DNA from: Heliopora coerulea | Lineage: Eukaryota; Cnidaria; Anthozoa; Scleralcyonacea; Helioporidae | Assembly (NCBI GenBank): GCA_030142905.1 | Contig: JASJOG010000210.1 | Location: 62,001 to 126,000 of the forward strand | Reading direction: 5' to 3' | Length of the DNA: 64,000 nucleotides | Part shown: piece by piece, positions 32,532-46,119 of the stretch | How positions within the stretch are numbered: position 1 is the first letter of the stretch | Layout of the letters: every line of letters starts with the position of its first letter | The notes under the pieces: model-generated | The model's input: the letters and a program-made list of their open reading frames with translations, nothing else | What the model was told of the DNA's origin: nothing | Databases searched by the model: none | Translations under genes and position numbers: made by a program

Positions 32532-34880
32532 TATTTAAGGGATAACTTTTCTTTACCAAGACTCAAGGAATAGTTTACAGATATACAGTTACTTTTAATC
32601 AAAACGGCTTTGTTTTAATGTGAAATGATGTATTTGCTTTCTTAGACAGCACAAGAGGTAACGGTTATTGCCATAATGTCCTAAAATTGGCAAAGCAAAA
32701 TTGATTTTAGATCATTTTATCCTATTTAAGGAAAATTAAAAAATGCGCAGTTTTGGGAGCATTGCTGAAGAATGGAAGCGGTTGTAAGCATCATTGTGTG
32801 AGCCAATGTGAATGGGCCTAACAAGTTTCCCAATAAAATGGTAATATAACAGATAATAACAAAAAGTATAATAAACTAAAGTGCATATTTTCCGAGAAAA
32901 ATAAAAAACATTAAGCTGCGAACGCTAACAAGAATATTAAAATCACTCTTGCTTTGTTCTTGCTTTGTTATTGCTTTGCCCTTGTATCAATAACTCAATA
33001 CGGAGAAATTGCACTTTTTTTGTCCTACCGTTCTGTCCAAATTGATTCGTTGTTGGGTCCGGTTATAAGGATCGCAGTTCGCCAGCTGTATAGCATAGTT
33101 ATAAGGTATTAAAAAGGGGTACAATATCAAACGATATGCTACCAAAATTTGATGAAAACAGGATTGAAGTCAATAACATCAAATTCAATTTGTATTAGTC
33201 CATGCGAATCTTACTCACTGAGAAAACGTAACTCTTCAAGAGCATAAACTTGTAATGGCTCAACGTCAAGAAAATACCATAGAATTATGATTCAGGTTGT
33301 TTCTGCTAGTAAAAATTTTGAAGTATGAAATGTTTTGATAATTTTTAGGCCTCTTTAGAGCGTTTTGGTCCTATTCTCAACATATTTTTGGGATTACTGT
33401 CCAATCCGAATTTGCTGTTGTGGAAGGCGTCAAATAGTGCTTGTCGTTCAGCTAGTGGATTGTGAAGTCAAATGTGAGTTTTAAACTGTCTCAGCTGTGG
33501 TCAACGGATTTGGAAATGCAAATGCTCGTCAACCTGCCTTACACGTGTGATCTGCACATCATTCAGGAGGAAGTCTTGGATCGATCCGATGGCGAGGTGC
33601 TAGGAGGAATGGGCTGTCCTGAGCGCCCACTTTTTAGAAGTATGGCCAAACAGGTTCGCTCAGATATGAAGAGAGTACTTCCAGGTGTGTGTGTGTGGGG
33701 GGGGGGGGGGGTTGCAGTCTTCGTTAAAACGAAAGGTAGAATCTTACCACCGTCAGGAAATGGCTATATAAAGTTCTCTGGAACCGTGTTAGAAGTAAAT
33801 TAAAGAGCGCAAGACTATGAATGTCTTTGCACCTCCCAGTATCTACGTATCTTTGACCAACAGGGACCATCCAGCACCCCCCTTCCACTTGTTTCATTCA
33901 GGCCACGCCACTGGACGGATCCGAGATCGAAGCTGTCCTATAATTCTATCTGTGAGCGTAAACAGGACCCGAAATAGCCTGACAGCTCATTAATTACTAT
34001 AGATTTGTTTTATTAATTTTTTTTAAGATTTTTATCCACTAAAGAATCTTTTAAGTTTATTTTGATTCTGTATTTAAAACCAGTAGGTGGAAGGTGCTTC
34101 GATCAAGAAATCCTAAGGTTATTAGCTGCGTGATATAAGATCACTAATTTCTGCCATTGTGCGAACGTGGAGTAGGTGCGGACTCTCGTCAATCCAAGAT
34201 GGTTCTAAATTCTTTCGTTTAATTATTAATGGTTTCTTTTAATACGGTTTTTTTAACCCTTTGACTTCTGCTGGCGTTTCTTCTCTGCAGTACAAAAATA
34301 TTTTGTTTCGCCGGAGAGGTCGGAACAAATTGCTGAAGTCGACCAAAGTCGCTTTTAGAAGCTAAAAGTTATGCGGTTATTCCTTGGGTGCCTTAGAGTT
34401 AATAGCGATGCTTTTTATGAAACCGCTGCATCATGAATAACCAGGGCTAAATTGAAAAGGAATACTTGACTAATGGAGTTATTGGTCAAGTGGTTCTATT
34501 GAAACTGAGTGTACGCTTCAAGTACTCTGATTACTCATGATATATCTTTGTCGTAAAAGTGTTTAAAATCACTAAATGGGGACCGAGATTCCTAAATTTC
34601 TTTCATCAGTTTACTTGTTTTTACTTAACGGCTGACGATGAAAGCTTATTTACCCTCCAAGAAGCACATTTTTCTAAACCAAGCGTTGGGTTGAACTTTT
34701 GAAGACGTTAAGTCACTAATTTCTCCTATTTAAGGGTTAAGAGAAATTCCCTCTTTGTATTAAATTATTTAATAAATAGTCAATTTGTAAAGTTAAGCTT
34801 AAAGTAGCTTTTGGCTTCTTTAATCTGATTCCCCAAAGCGCGAACTATCAATACTTCGCGTTTTGGGCAGTGGATTTCCA
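32532..34880. other. Intergenic sequence
   Basis: A GTGTGT/poly-G run sits at about 33684-33710 inside an otherwise meaningless frame. No exon or element was recognised. Confidence 0.5.
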
Positions 34881-34888
34881 GAACATCA

Positions 34889-34920
34889 CAATTTATTTAT
34901 TTATTTATTTTATTTATTTA
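34889..34920. repeat. (ATTT)n microsatellite
   Basis: About eight ATTT units close to the 3' side of the following LINE. Confidence 0.85.
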
Positions 34921-35332
34921 AACTTATTTGAAAACGGTAACCTTTCAGTGCACTTAGGCGACTGATTTTCAAGGTTCGGTTGGTAAAAACTACCTGTTAC
35001 ACTACATATTACATATTATATAATACATATTACAAATTACGCTACTCATACATTATTCGACAAATTAAACTACATACTAAATATATTATAGTGCAGTTAT
35101 TATTATAATAATTACAAAAAGTTAATGATTATATTTAGTTAATGACATTATGCACAAATGTTGCAATTGAGAATGGTTCTATACTGCCGGACCAAAATAT
35201 GTTTTTCTTTAACGCTTTTTCGTGAATTATTCCATAACTTATGAATTGTGAATTATTCCATAAATTATTCCATAACATATCCCGAATAACTTATGCCCTT
35301 TTTCAAAAAGTTTGTATTTAGCTTTGGGAGGG

Positions 35333-37362
35333 TCAAATCCACTTTACTCCTTCGAAGATTATAATCTGTATTATTAGTAACTTTAAGCATGTTGGCCATG
35401 CATTCCGAAAGTTCGTTATTTCTTGTTTTGCACATGAACTACAGTTCGCCAACGGTTGCCAGTTAAGTCCTCTCAATACAGTACTTGAACTGATGTCATA
35501 GGATCTGCCAGTTATAACTCTTGCAGCCCTATTCTGCATTTTCTGCAGTTTGTCCAATAAATATTTACTACAATTATCCCAAACAAGACTGCAATAGTCA
35601 AAATGTGGCAAAATTAAAGCCTTAAAGATAGTAATCAACGTTGATTTAAGAACGAACGCCTTCATTCCCCTTAACATACCGATACCTTTCGTAACTTTTG
35701 CAATTATATTGCTTAATTGATTTTTCCATGAAAGATGTTCGTCAACGATAATACCTAACGTTTTGGTTTGTTTTACTCGTTTTATATTTGCTCCCCCTAT
35801 TGTTATCGTAGGATCAGTATTTGACTTTACTAGCCGCTGCCGAGAGCCAATTATCATATATTCGGTTTTTTCTTTATTTAAAGTTAATTTGTTAGTTAGC
35901 AACCACCGGTGGTGGACCTTTTTTAAATCTGCATTTAGATGATCTTGTATGTCTTCAACACACTTTCCATTCTCTGTTAAGTTGGTATCGTCTGCAAACA
36001 TACTAGCGGCTAAAGATGACAGACAATTTGGCAAATCATTTATGTGTATGAGAAAAAGTAATGGCCCTAGATTAGAACCCTGGGGTAGTCCACATTTTAT
36101 ATAACATGGCTGAGATAGAGTTTGGGCAATTTTACACATCTGGATTCGATTTGTAAGATAAAATCGAAACCAATGAAGTGTATTTCCTCTACATCCATAC
36201 AGTATTAATTTTTTAAGTAGAATATCATGATTTACGCAATCACAGGCTTTTTTAAGGTCTAAGAAAATGACACCATTAAGGTGACCTTTATCCATGTTCA
36301 TAAGCCATATATTCATAATGTTGAGGAGAGACCTTTCTGTGGATTGATTTTTCCTAAAGCCTGCTTCTTGTTGTGTAGTATTAGTATACCATTTGTTTCC
36401 AGATATATATAAAGTTGGTTCGAAATTAATTTTTCAAATACTTTAGCCACAGCAGACAGCACTAATATAAGTCCATAATTATTACATGCTAATTTACTTC
36501 CTGTTTTATGTAAGGGGGAAATAATCGACACTTAAATCTTCAGGAAAAATGCCGGCCGTTATGGACTGGTTGAAAATCTTAGTCAAGGTTGGAGCTATAA
36601 CGCTAGCAGAATCTTTTAAGAGTTTTGATGATATCCTATCGTGCCCTATTGCCTTTGACAATTTGATTGTAGAAAGTAATTTAAAGACGCCTGTGTCGGA
36701 AATATTTTGGATTTCGAATATTGAGTTACTTGATGTGATATACGACTCAGGGGTCGTTGCACTCTCTGGCAGACCTTCAGCCAAATTTACTCCGATTTCG
36801 TTGAAAAATTCATTGAAGGTATTTGTGATGACTCACAATTCTTCGGTTGTCTTATCATCAGTAATAACCTTAGCTATTGGTAGTCTTAGATTGCTTATTT
36901 GTAAGTTTGTTTACCATCTTCCACATCTCTTTCGGATTCTTTTTAGTATTATTAAGTGCACTCACAAAGTAATTGGCTTTCGTATTTTTAATCAACTTAT
37001 TCAAATCATTTCGAGCTCTTTCATATGCTTCATACACATTTTCAGATCTAGTTTTTTTCGGCTTTTTCCTCTGAAAAGTCTCTATGCTATATACTTTTCT
37101 TGATAGTATCTGTAATCCAAGGAGCATGCTCACTTCTCACTTTCTTGGTGACTTGAGGTGCATGCATGTCAGCGATGGATACGAATATATTTTTCCATTC
37201 CTCCCAAAGCGCATTAGGGTCAAGCAAGTCAGCCGACTGTGTTTGGAGAATTTTACTTAAATCAGAACAAAAGGCATTTATGTTGTAATGCTTGAATTGT
37301 CGTGTATTAATGAGTTTTGGCTTCTTGCGTGGAATTGATATTTTTCTACATACAAAAATGAG
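35333..37362 (-). pseudogene. LINE ORF2, reverse transcriptase region
   Basis: Pieces at 37133-36870 (RNDLNKLIKNTKANYF), 36784-36506 (LSKAIGHDRISSKLLKD), 36531-36313 and 36316-35333 form one RT broken by frameshifts. The core piece carries GVIFLDLKKACDCVNHDIL (motif A), GLPQGSNLGPLLFLIHINDLP (motif B) and the catalytic MFADDTNL (motif C). The thumb-region block LGIIVDEHLSWKNQ and QNRAARVITGRSYD follow. Aspartates are intact but the frame is not. Confidence 0.82.
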
Positions 37363-38004
37363 TCAGTGGTCACTTATTCCCAAGTGTTCCACGCCAGATG
37401 TGTTTATAATTTCTGGTTTATTGCTGAAAACTAGGTCGATTAATGTACTGGACGTTTGTGTTATTCGGGTAGGTTCTTTAATTAATTGTTGTAATTGAAA
37501 TAAGTCAGCAAAATCTACAATTCTGTTTGTTTGCGGACTTATTTTATGCTTTTTTAGTTGGGTCCAATCACAGTTAAAATCTCCGATTAGAGTTACTTCT
37601 TTATTTTCAGAGCCCATCTTTTTAACATATTCTTCATACACATCAAAGAGTTCAATCGGTGAATCTGGCGGCCTATACCAAGTATTAATCAAAAATGACT
37701 TCGATTTTGGCTTGGAGATCTCAACTGTGATTGTCTTCAAATCATCTGCCATTAAATCTAGTCTCAGTTTATAATCTGTTATGCTTCTTACGTAAATGGC
37801 TACTCCACCTCCATTTCTATTTCTTTCTTTTCGTATGAGGTCATATCCATTTAAATATATTTCATTATCTAGAAGAAAGTCATCCAGCATGGTTTCATTC
37901 AGACTGACAATGTCAAATTGTTGATTATGTAGATATAAGCTGAACTGATCAATATTCTTTACCAAACTTCTAATGTTAAGATGGGCAATTTTAAATTCTC
38001 TCAT
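37363..38004 (-). pseudogene. LINE ORF2, EEP endonuclease domain
   Basis: The frame starts MREFKIAHLNIRSL. It contains FDIVSLNETML (catalytic glutamate), NGGGVAIYVR, NTWYRPPDSP, LIGDFNCDW and STLIDLVFSN and ends GISDH, the conserved motif set of exonuclease-endonuclease-phosphatase domains. A TGA follows the SDH motif, where a sense codon is expected, so translation would stop before the RT. Confidence 0.82.
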
Positions 38005-38130
38005 TTTTTAAAGTTGATTTTTGGTGCTAAATCGAGGTTTCTCTTTCTGTGCAGTACAATTTAAATTAGACTGTTTTGTATTATTTGTAAAATCATGACA
38101 GACATTAGAATTTTCATCTGGTAGGCTATA

Positions 38131-40896
38131 ACGTTACAGTGTTGCATCTATTGTTTAGCAACAAAGGAGTTGGTATTATTCTTCCATACGAGACAAGAAG
38201 TGCTGACGTGTAACGTCATGAAATATGAAATGACACTTTGCTCTGAGTTGGAAGCTTGAGTGCTCGATCGTTGGTCTGACCACTACTCGAGGTCCTAAAA
38301 TATCAGAAGAGAAACTACCGTCCTTTCATCAACATAATGAATGAATACGTTAAATCGTTGGCTCTCAGATCCATTACAATTGTTAAGGTCAGTTTCCAAA
38401 GTCTTAAGGAAGTGCAGAAGCTAGTTGGGCGGTCTAATTTACGAAACGCTGTTGATCAAGACGATTAGGCCTACTCTCTACATCCAAACTTACTTTATTC
38501 GTGCTAACTTGTTTAACATTTTATTTAATATTGATGCAGGTATTTAATATTCATTTAATTTTTGCATAATAACTATTACCATAGGATTTTGTCACATATT
38601 TTCTATTGTTTTACTATCTACATTACTATTCTATTACTACTACATTACTTTCTATTCACTTGATAATGAGTATAGCAGCGCCGAAAATTCGTAAAACTTT
38701 TTCTTATGGATTTTAAGAAGATTTTAGCGTTTAATTTTGTCATAAAATTATATTACAAATCTCGTTTATGGTACAGACTACTGATCACGATTGCTGGGTC
38801 GTGTTATTATCAACGACTAATGAAATTTCGTATTGTAATCTCCGGGGGTGGTTTGTTTTACGAAACGAAGCGACATTAGGATTATCTCTTGACACTTGAA
38901 AACCAAGCAATTGTTTGACATTTAAGACAGATTTTGACCAAGGTGATGAATTAAAAACTCATTTGCCTTCCAGTGATACTTTTAAGCGAGTAATTTTTGA
39001 ACGTCGGGCTCCATTCTGTGCAGTTATTTTGCGGAAATTACCTTCTTTTTTATTGTTCAGCCATTCAACTCATTGAAATAAGCATTCATAGATCATTCAT
39101 GTGGGGTTCCCACGAAAGAAAAAGTCCCATGTTGTATCAACGATCATTCACTGTGCAAACATTGCAAGAATTCATAACTTTGAGTGTTTCCGTCTGTAAA
39201 TTTTGTGCATAGATGCATTTTAGACATTTTGGTTTCTACTTAATGCCAGAACAAACAGGGACACTTGTAGCTGTAGAGAAATAGCGTGGGCGACAAGGAG
39301 GCTCCAATTTGACGGGGAAAATTAAGATTAAAGGTAAGTGTTAAGAAGTAAGAACAAAATTAGATTAGGGTATGCTTAGGTTAGGTTTTGACCAAACCTA
39401 CCCTCATTGATACTTATATACCTCAAATATCATCCCATTTGTTCATCTTACTTTGGGCTGGATTTTGATTCCTCGTTATTTTTTTAGCTGTCCTTCACGT
39501 ATGTACAATTCAGTCACGATCGCAATATTGCGTGCAATGTTCCACCACAGCGGTTTATTGTCGTAATTAGTTGTAAATTTAATCACCTTCTCATTGGAAG
39601 TGCCAGGTTGGCGGCTGCTTAAATTGTTTGTTGATGGAGTCAGGTTCCTTATAGGAATGGCATATTCTTGAAGGAATAATTTGATTTCGGTTCAACTTTA
39701 TCGTATGAGAGATTTATAATTAGTGTCGTGCATCTAAGCAAAATGTTCGAACGCAAAGATGAGATATTCTAAATTTGATGTGGAAGAAACATAATGTTTG
39801 ATTGATGTTGCCATGTTGTTTGCAATTCGCACGCATGATTTCATAGATGATATTTGTGAGATGAAACATGAAATCTATCTAACTCAGTCTTTTTGGCCCT
39901 CTTAAGAGTTTGGTCAGCCTTCTGGATTGTCCTTTTGTATCACTTCTGTTCCATGCTTTGGAGCTCTCTGCATATTCTTTTTGAAATGGTTTTGACGAGC
40001 GGGCTGCTTGTTGTCATTTACACATACTTATTGCGCATTTTCCGCTAATCTTGCGAACAAAACAAATGGTTACGCAGAGATAGCAGAGTTGATTGAAAAA
40101 GAAATGTATATGATTATAGGATAACATTTTAAATTAAACCTTTACATATATGATACACATGCGTTTCAATCATTGTTCTGTTTATAAAATAATTCTCTTT
40201 AATTTTGTACTTTTTCCGCATTTCATCTAATACTGGAAAACCTTATATTATTGTTACGACCATTAAATGATTATCAGGTATCTCAGGATTAAGATTTAGC
40301 GGATTAAAGAACAAACAAGCCTCATTAACGAACAATCGAGATTCTCTTGTTGAAGCCTTTGAAAGACGTTCATGACTGTTTCACTTGGAACGAATCCTTT
40401 TTCCGTATTACATGTTCAGTAAACTGAGTTTACTTCAATGCTGAAGTTTTAAGCAGAGCCGTTGTTGGGTTCGCGTCAATAAGCTTACGACAGCTCGAAC
40501 AGCGAAGGAAAACATATTATTGTAATTTAAGTTCCTCATTGCATGAAGTGTGCAATACTGCACATTAAAATAGGTCATGGTTTTATCCAGTAAGAGGGAG
40601 AAGTGGACGTTTCACACCTAAGTACCTATGCTACCCCCTCATTCGCATCTTATCATCATTATGTAACCTACTGTGAATAACTCTAAGATAAAAAAGGCTA
40701 CTTCACATCAACCAATGTGTTCTTGTTCATAAGATTTAACAACTGACACAACACTCATTAAATAATAACTAAAAAGTACCCTTATACAATCAATTGTGGA
40801 ATGTTTAAAACTGTTGTAATCAGCAAAAGTACAAAGGTAAAATTAAATATGATAAACCAGTTGAAATACAAAAGTAAAATTAGATATCAAAGGCAC
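38131..40896. other. Intergenic sequence
   Basis: No exon, RNA gene or element was recognised. A short TTAGGTTAGGTT stretch occurs near 39375. Confidence 0.5.
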
Positions 40897-41097
40897 TTAT
40901 GAAGCGTTCTCTGACCAAATGTTTTTAACGCAAGCTTTCCGTTCCAGAACTGTAGCTATTAACGCTCAAGTAATGAAAATATGAAGAGGTGAGATACATT
41001 AATATGCGTGTAGTGACGTAACAAACCTAAAGAGGCTACAGTTCTGGTAGCCGAAAGGTTGCATCAAAAACATTTGGTCCGGGAACGCTTCACAAAT
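40897..41097. mobile_element. Foldback MITE with ~65-bp inverted arms
   Basis: The left arm, about 40897-40962 (TTATGAAGCGTTCTCTGACC, then AAATGTTTTTAACGCAA...CCAGAACTGTAGC), and the right arm, about 41030-41097, are inverted copies with a few mismatches. A spacer of about 68 bp separates them. It has no ORF. The class is unknown because the target duplication is not evident. Confidence 0.7.
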
Positions 41098-41163
41098 ATC
41101 CTTAATATGTTTTTACCTGACAGTGCTTCCTATATATATTTACATAAAATGAAATAATTACAC

Positions 41164-41168
<5 letters not shown>

Positions 41169-41198
<30 letters not shown>
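41169..41198. repeat. (TA)n microsatellite
   Basis: About fifteen uninterrupted TA units. Confidence 0.9.
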
Positions 41199-41201
<3 letters not shown>

Positions 41202-41337
41202 TATTACAATAAGAATGAACTTCATATTTATCCTAAGTTACACTGTCTATTCCAGATTTTAGCATCATTATAGCCATTTTTATTACATTAGTTATGGTTA
41301 ATGACAAGCTCAGCATTAAGTTGTGTAATATTTAAAA

Positions 41338-41610
41338 GACGAGCAGGAGTGCTTCATCAGATTTAAAACCCGAGGCGATAGCACAAGTGTTTTAGATCAG
41401 ATAAAGAACGAACTGCAAGTTTTTAAATGACTTCAAACATGAACCCCTTAAAAAGCGACAAAAAGCTTGAAAATTAATATTTTCTAAGTTTCAAAAATTC
41501 AAGGAGAAAAGTAAGCGCATTTTTGTCACATTTAAAGACACGACACGGTTATGATTGTCTTTTGTGTTTTTCTCATGAATTTTTAATGAGGGTTCGAATG
41601 CTTCTTAAAT
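41338..41610 (+). repeat. Dispersed repeat, copy lacking the MITE insertion
   Basis: It matches 50508-51040 in order: GAGCAGGAGTGCTT, GATTTAAAAC, AGTGTTTTAGATC, TTTAAATGACTTCAA, AAGCTTGAAAAT, then TCATGAATTTTTAATGAG. It lacks the 263-bp element present at 50698-50960 and so preserves the empty site GTAAGCG at 41511-41517. Confidence 0.75.
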
Positions 41611-44600
41611 CATGACCGTCTTTTTATGCAATTTGAAATATGCTACAGACAAACAGAATATGTTGCAGAAATATAATGCAGACAAACAAAGTGAATTGGG
41701 CTCTAAAGAGTTCCCAAATGAACCTCTTTCTGTTGTCTGGATTTTAGAATTAAAGTGAAGACTAACATAAAAATTGCGACATTTGCAATACCAACGTCAT
41801 TCTGATTGGCTAGTCGATTTTTTACTGTACAGACCTCGCAACCTAAACGTACTCATCAAAAAGCTAAAACTTTTAGGAAAGGAGAGATGTGACAAAAACA
41901 TGGAAAATGTGAATAGGTCGTTTGCCGTAGGTTGATTCGTGCAAGGATAACTTTCAACCACGCCAAGCCAATTATCATTGATACTCAAATTCTCAAGATC
42001 GTAGTGTTTTTTGCTAAGCTGATAAACTGCACCCAAGCCTCATCAAGACATTCGGAAATCTCAACCTAAACTTTGCATTGGAATTTGGAGATAACTCTTC
42101 CTTGGACTACCACTAAAAATTTGTTTACGATTCCTGGACAATGAAAAAATTTCCCTTTTCTCCAGGCTTATTCCCACGTTAAATTATGCTCTTTTGATGT
42201 ATATGGATCTCGCTCTTTTGAAGGGTATGTAGGTTTTAGAAGATCCTAGATATTTTTGTTTTTAAAGATAAATTTGAGAGTCCGTATAATTGTGTGAGAT
42301 CTTAAATTTGATAAATTCATTTAAAAGCTTGCATCAAAAATGCGAGTTAAAAAAATGTTGCAACTTTTTAACTTGAGAGCCACAAGTTGGCAGTTTGGGA
42401 CTAGTAAAGATATTCTGGTTGGTATCTAGTTTTCTCTTTTCAAGTGCTATAATTTGCTGTACTTCATGTCATTTTAGTATGAAACCTTCAAGGATCTTAT
42501 CGAAAACTGCTGGCTAAAATAAATTCGAAGCAAAACTCAAAACACCAACCCAAACATTGGACAAAACAAAAAATCAAACGCAAATCCTAAATCTAAGCCT
42601 AACATAAACCAACGCTCACCCAAATCTTACTCATCCATCAACCCTAACGCTATAAATTGTTACCGAATTATTAATAATTGCTCGAAAACTATATTTAAAA
42701 AAAAAGAAAGAAAGAAAAACAGAACATGTCGCCGTTTTTAAAGATTTCAAAGCCAAACACAAAATGTAATGAAAAGAAGTTCTGTGAGAAAATACTTCAC
42801 CGAAATTCTGTGTAATAGGCGTTTGCAAATACTCTATAACTTTTTTTTGACTGGATTATTTTTTACAATGTTTTTCCACCCATAAAACTATGACATTTTT
42901 TGGCACAGTCGTAAAATTTCAGCCCAAAAACTATAATAGATACTGCTACATAAACATTTAAATTCGACGTGGACATATTCCGTCATACCTGTCGATAGAT
43001 AGGGTTAAAGTCCTTGGAACCGACTTATGCATCATGTGGGGGTAAAACTAGTTAAATTTATGATCAAATAAGTACATCTAGATCCTGTTTTTCTCATATT
43101 TCATTCATGCATGTAAACATTTTATTGTCACGTCCTGAAATGGGATTCTCAGAAACAAGTAACGATAAAACTGATACGATGAATACCGCTATACTTCGTA
43201 ACATTTAATTCTGCAACAAAGCTACTCATATTCAAGATTCATCCAGTGGCAATTTATTCCATGTTCTTTATGTGTTTCTGTAAACAGCGGTCAACAGGAA
43301 TGTACTTGTAAGGAAATACATATGAAAGACTTGTGAATCCTGTGAGATGGAAAGCTTGTCTAACAAATAATCATCTGATTTGATGCGAGAGAGCACACGT
43401 GATTTTTAAAATCACTTTGAGTTAGTATAAAAAACGAGCAAAATGTGCCATGCATGATCGAAAGAACTTTGGATGTTTGTTGTATTTGATTCTCTAAGCT
43501 AGTGCAACAATGAGAAGGAACGAAAAATTTGCAAAGCAATAGTGGCCGTGATGAGTGATGTTTGGACGGCCTTAGCAGAGGTCATATTCAGAGTCAAGCG
43601 AAGGTGACCTCCCCTTAAACTTGTTGAAACATCGATGTCCACCTTCAACCGTCTTTCTCAATTCGAGATTACACAAACGAAGCCGATCGAATTTTACAAG
43701 AATCTGGTGATACTTTAAGGCTGAAATCATTTACTTTATGAGAAGAAATCTGTTTAGATGTATTGATTGAATTGGTTGGGAAAAATATTGTTTGAGGATT
43801 CAGTTGAGGATAAAGTTGAGGCAACATGGCGAACACATCAGTCTCTTGTACGTGAAATTAAAATGAAAGGCATAGGTAGAATATGTGATGGAATATTTCA
43901 GATTCGCTGATCTATCTAAATCAAACATCTCTACTATAAAATGAATTCATCGATGATCGATTCTAGCCGTGGAATTATGGAGAATACGTTCAAAATAAGA
44001 CTCGTTTTACACTTCCACACACCTGGAAGCTGACCATCGACAACCGCTAAATAATTTTCCCTAATTTATCTATTGAGGATAATTCAATAAGCAATTTGAA
44101 GCCAGGTGTGGAAATAACTCCTTTTAATCACGATACAGAAAGAGTACGCACGCAAAAATTGATTGTTGTACATATTCAGCCTCCATGAATTGGGAAATAT
44201 TTGATTGATGAGTGGTTTTACACTCATGTCCAAAGTACTTTAAGTAGTTAACAACACTGTGTTATGTACTTGGATGACAATATCCTTGTTCGTGCAAAAA
44301 GAGAGTGTTTATTTTTGTCTCCTTTGTCTTAATTCACCATCTTTTGGTTCATTAGATGTCTTAATTCAATTTTTAACGTAATATCTGTAATTTTAGAAAC
44401 TCTGCATGTACAAATGCTTTATTGCCTGTATGGAATGTAATAATATTATCGAAAAACACAGGTTGTGGGTTAGTGGTCGGCTTGATGATAAAAACACTAG
44501 TGGGTTGATCAACACAAGTGCCACACCCTTGGCCATGCTCAAATAGCTCAATGGACTTACACGCACTTATGGCATATTAAAAGATGTAAGTTTTGAATAA

Positions 44601-45910
44601 GTGGTGCTCAAATTTCTGGAAGGCGCAATAAATTCAACGAGGCACGACAAAGTTTTGTGGGACGAGATATTAATCCGTCCGAGCTTTTTGACTGGCAGAC
44701 ATTAGACACTTAACGTGTAAGTCAAGCAAGTTTTGATAATTACATGAGAATAACACAATTGAAATCAGTACAGAGACGAAGTTTGAAAATTTGATCTAAA
44801 TATAGCATAACATTTCAACAATTTTACATGTAAACACGTTTTTTTGTAAATACAGAACTATTTGATCATGGATTCGAAAGTGGTATTTGATCTAATTTTT
44901 AAACAACCGGAAGATAGCTAACTCTTTATTTCGCAAATTGTCAGGAGGTGACTGGTCTCCTCTTAACGAGTAAAATTGCGTTGGCCTGAATAAAATCATA
45001 AAGTTGCCAAATGGCAACTTTGCCCAATAAAGGGTTAAAATCATCAGCCTGTAGTCAGTCTGTTCTATCGTTTTTGAACTTACTTCTATGTGTTTGGCAA
45101 TCAGATCCAAACATTCTTTCTCGTCTATGGTCCCTTACGTATTATACATCTCTATATTTTGGGCACGCTTCTACTTGCAATTGCTCTAAGAACATTATTT
45201 GACCATTAATAAAACCACTGAGTTCCTCACGTCAACTGCTCGCCACCATCATTGGACAGCTTAAGTAAGAGATGTCCTGAAGTCACGAATACAAACCGAA
45301 AGAACACGGATGAACGGATATATTTTTAAATTTTGGAGTGTGTATTCTTTCATGAATTTTTTCCGGTGCAAACAAAGATGATGAATAATTTATAATCCTG
45401 AGGGATCATGGAACGTTTGATCTGTGAGCTAGCGGAAAACTTCAGTGACGTGATGTTGACGTTTTACAAATGCAATAACGTACAACTTGTTCACAGCTGT
45501 GAACAGGTGCAAAAAATGTGGTGATACGCCCCGTGAACAGTGTTGTTGACAATGTTGTTCAACAGTGATAAGCATGTTCTTTTTGAGGTGCTAACATCTT
45601 CGAGATAGGAGTTGAAGGCATTTCCAAAATAAAAATTGGCTTATCCGTGGTTGCGTAGGGGCTTTTTGGGCTAGAATCACTAGTTCCAGAAATACTTTTG
45701 CATAAGGAAACACTCTCAAATAGTATCTATTTGATGATATATGCTTATTGTTGAAGATATTTTTACTAAAAGGGAGTACTAGCCACAAGTCGATCACTTC
45801 TACTAGAAATCACAAACAAAAAATTGGACTAAAAGAACTGAATAAGACTTTCAGAAAATCCATCCACTATTAGTAAAGAGCACTTTTCATGTTTTCTAAA
45901 AAGTTTTACC
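41611..45910. other. Intergenic sequence
   Basis: No coding exon or RNA gene was recognised. A stretch near 42540-42650 has many degenerate CCTAA/AACCC words. Confidence 0.5.
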
Positions 45911-46119
45911 GGGACGTGTCCAATGACGTAACGGACTATGGTCAGGGTTAGAACAACTATTAAGGGCCCTAACCTCTAAGGGCCCCCCAATAAATCTGTA
46001 AAGACAATTGAGATTAAAATCTTGAGATGAATGTCTATACAAAGAGGGGTGACGGGGGCCCCCGAACGAAAATCTCCTAAGGGCCCGCAGTAGTTGCGTT
46101 ACGCCACTGGGCACGTCCC
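45911..46119. mobile_element. MITE with ~26-bp inverted termini
   Basis: The left end GGGACGTGTCCAATGACGTA and the inverted right end GGGACGTGCCCAGTGGCGTA agree at 17 of 20 positions and continue AACG. The 209-bp interior repeats the box AAGGGCCC three times and has no ORF. The embedded CAGTGGCGTA resembles hAT termini. Confidence 0.7.

Larger units (their letters stand above)
35000..38130 (-). mobile_element. CR1/L2-like LINE, decayed, with ORF1 tail, EEP endonuclease and RT
   Basis: Order on the minus strand: the end of an ORF1 (about 38128-38012, ending PRFSTKNQL, stop), then ORF2 beginning five bases later at 38004. The endonuclease domain, RT N-terminal region, RT core and an AT-rich 3' tail follow. 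Endonuclease plus RT in this order is the APE-type LINE layout. The 5' end is truncated near 38130. The 3' end near 35000-35110 is AT-rich without a clean tail. Clade assignment is approximate. Confidence 0.8.

Noticed and set aside
33462..33803. Plus-strand ORF of 113 aa
   Set aside because: It is carried through a GT/poly-G low-complexity run and shows no family resemblance.
39361..39400. TTAGG-like words as telomeric repeat
   Set aside because: Only a few imperfect units; no array.
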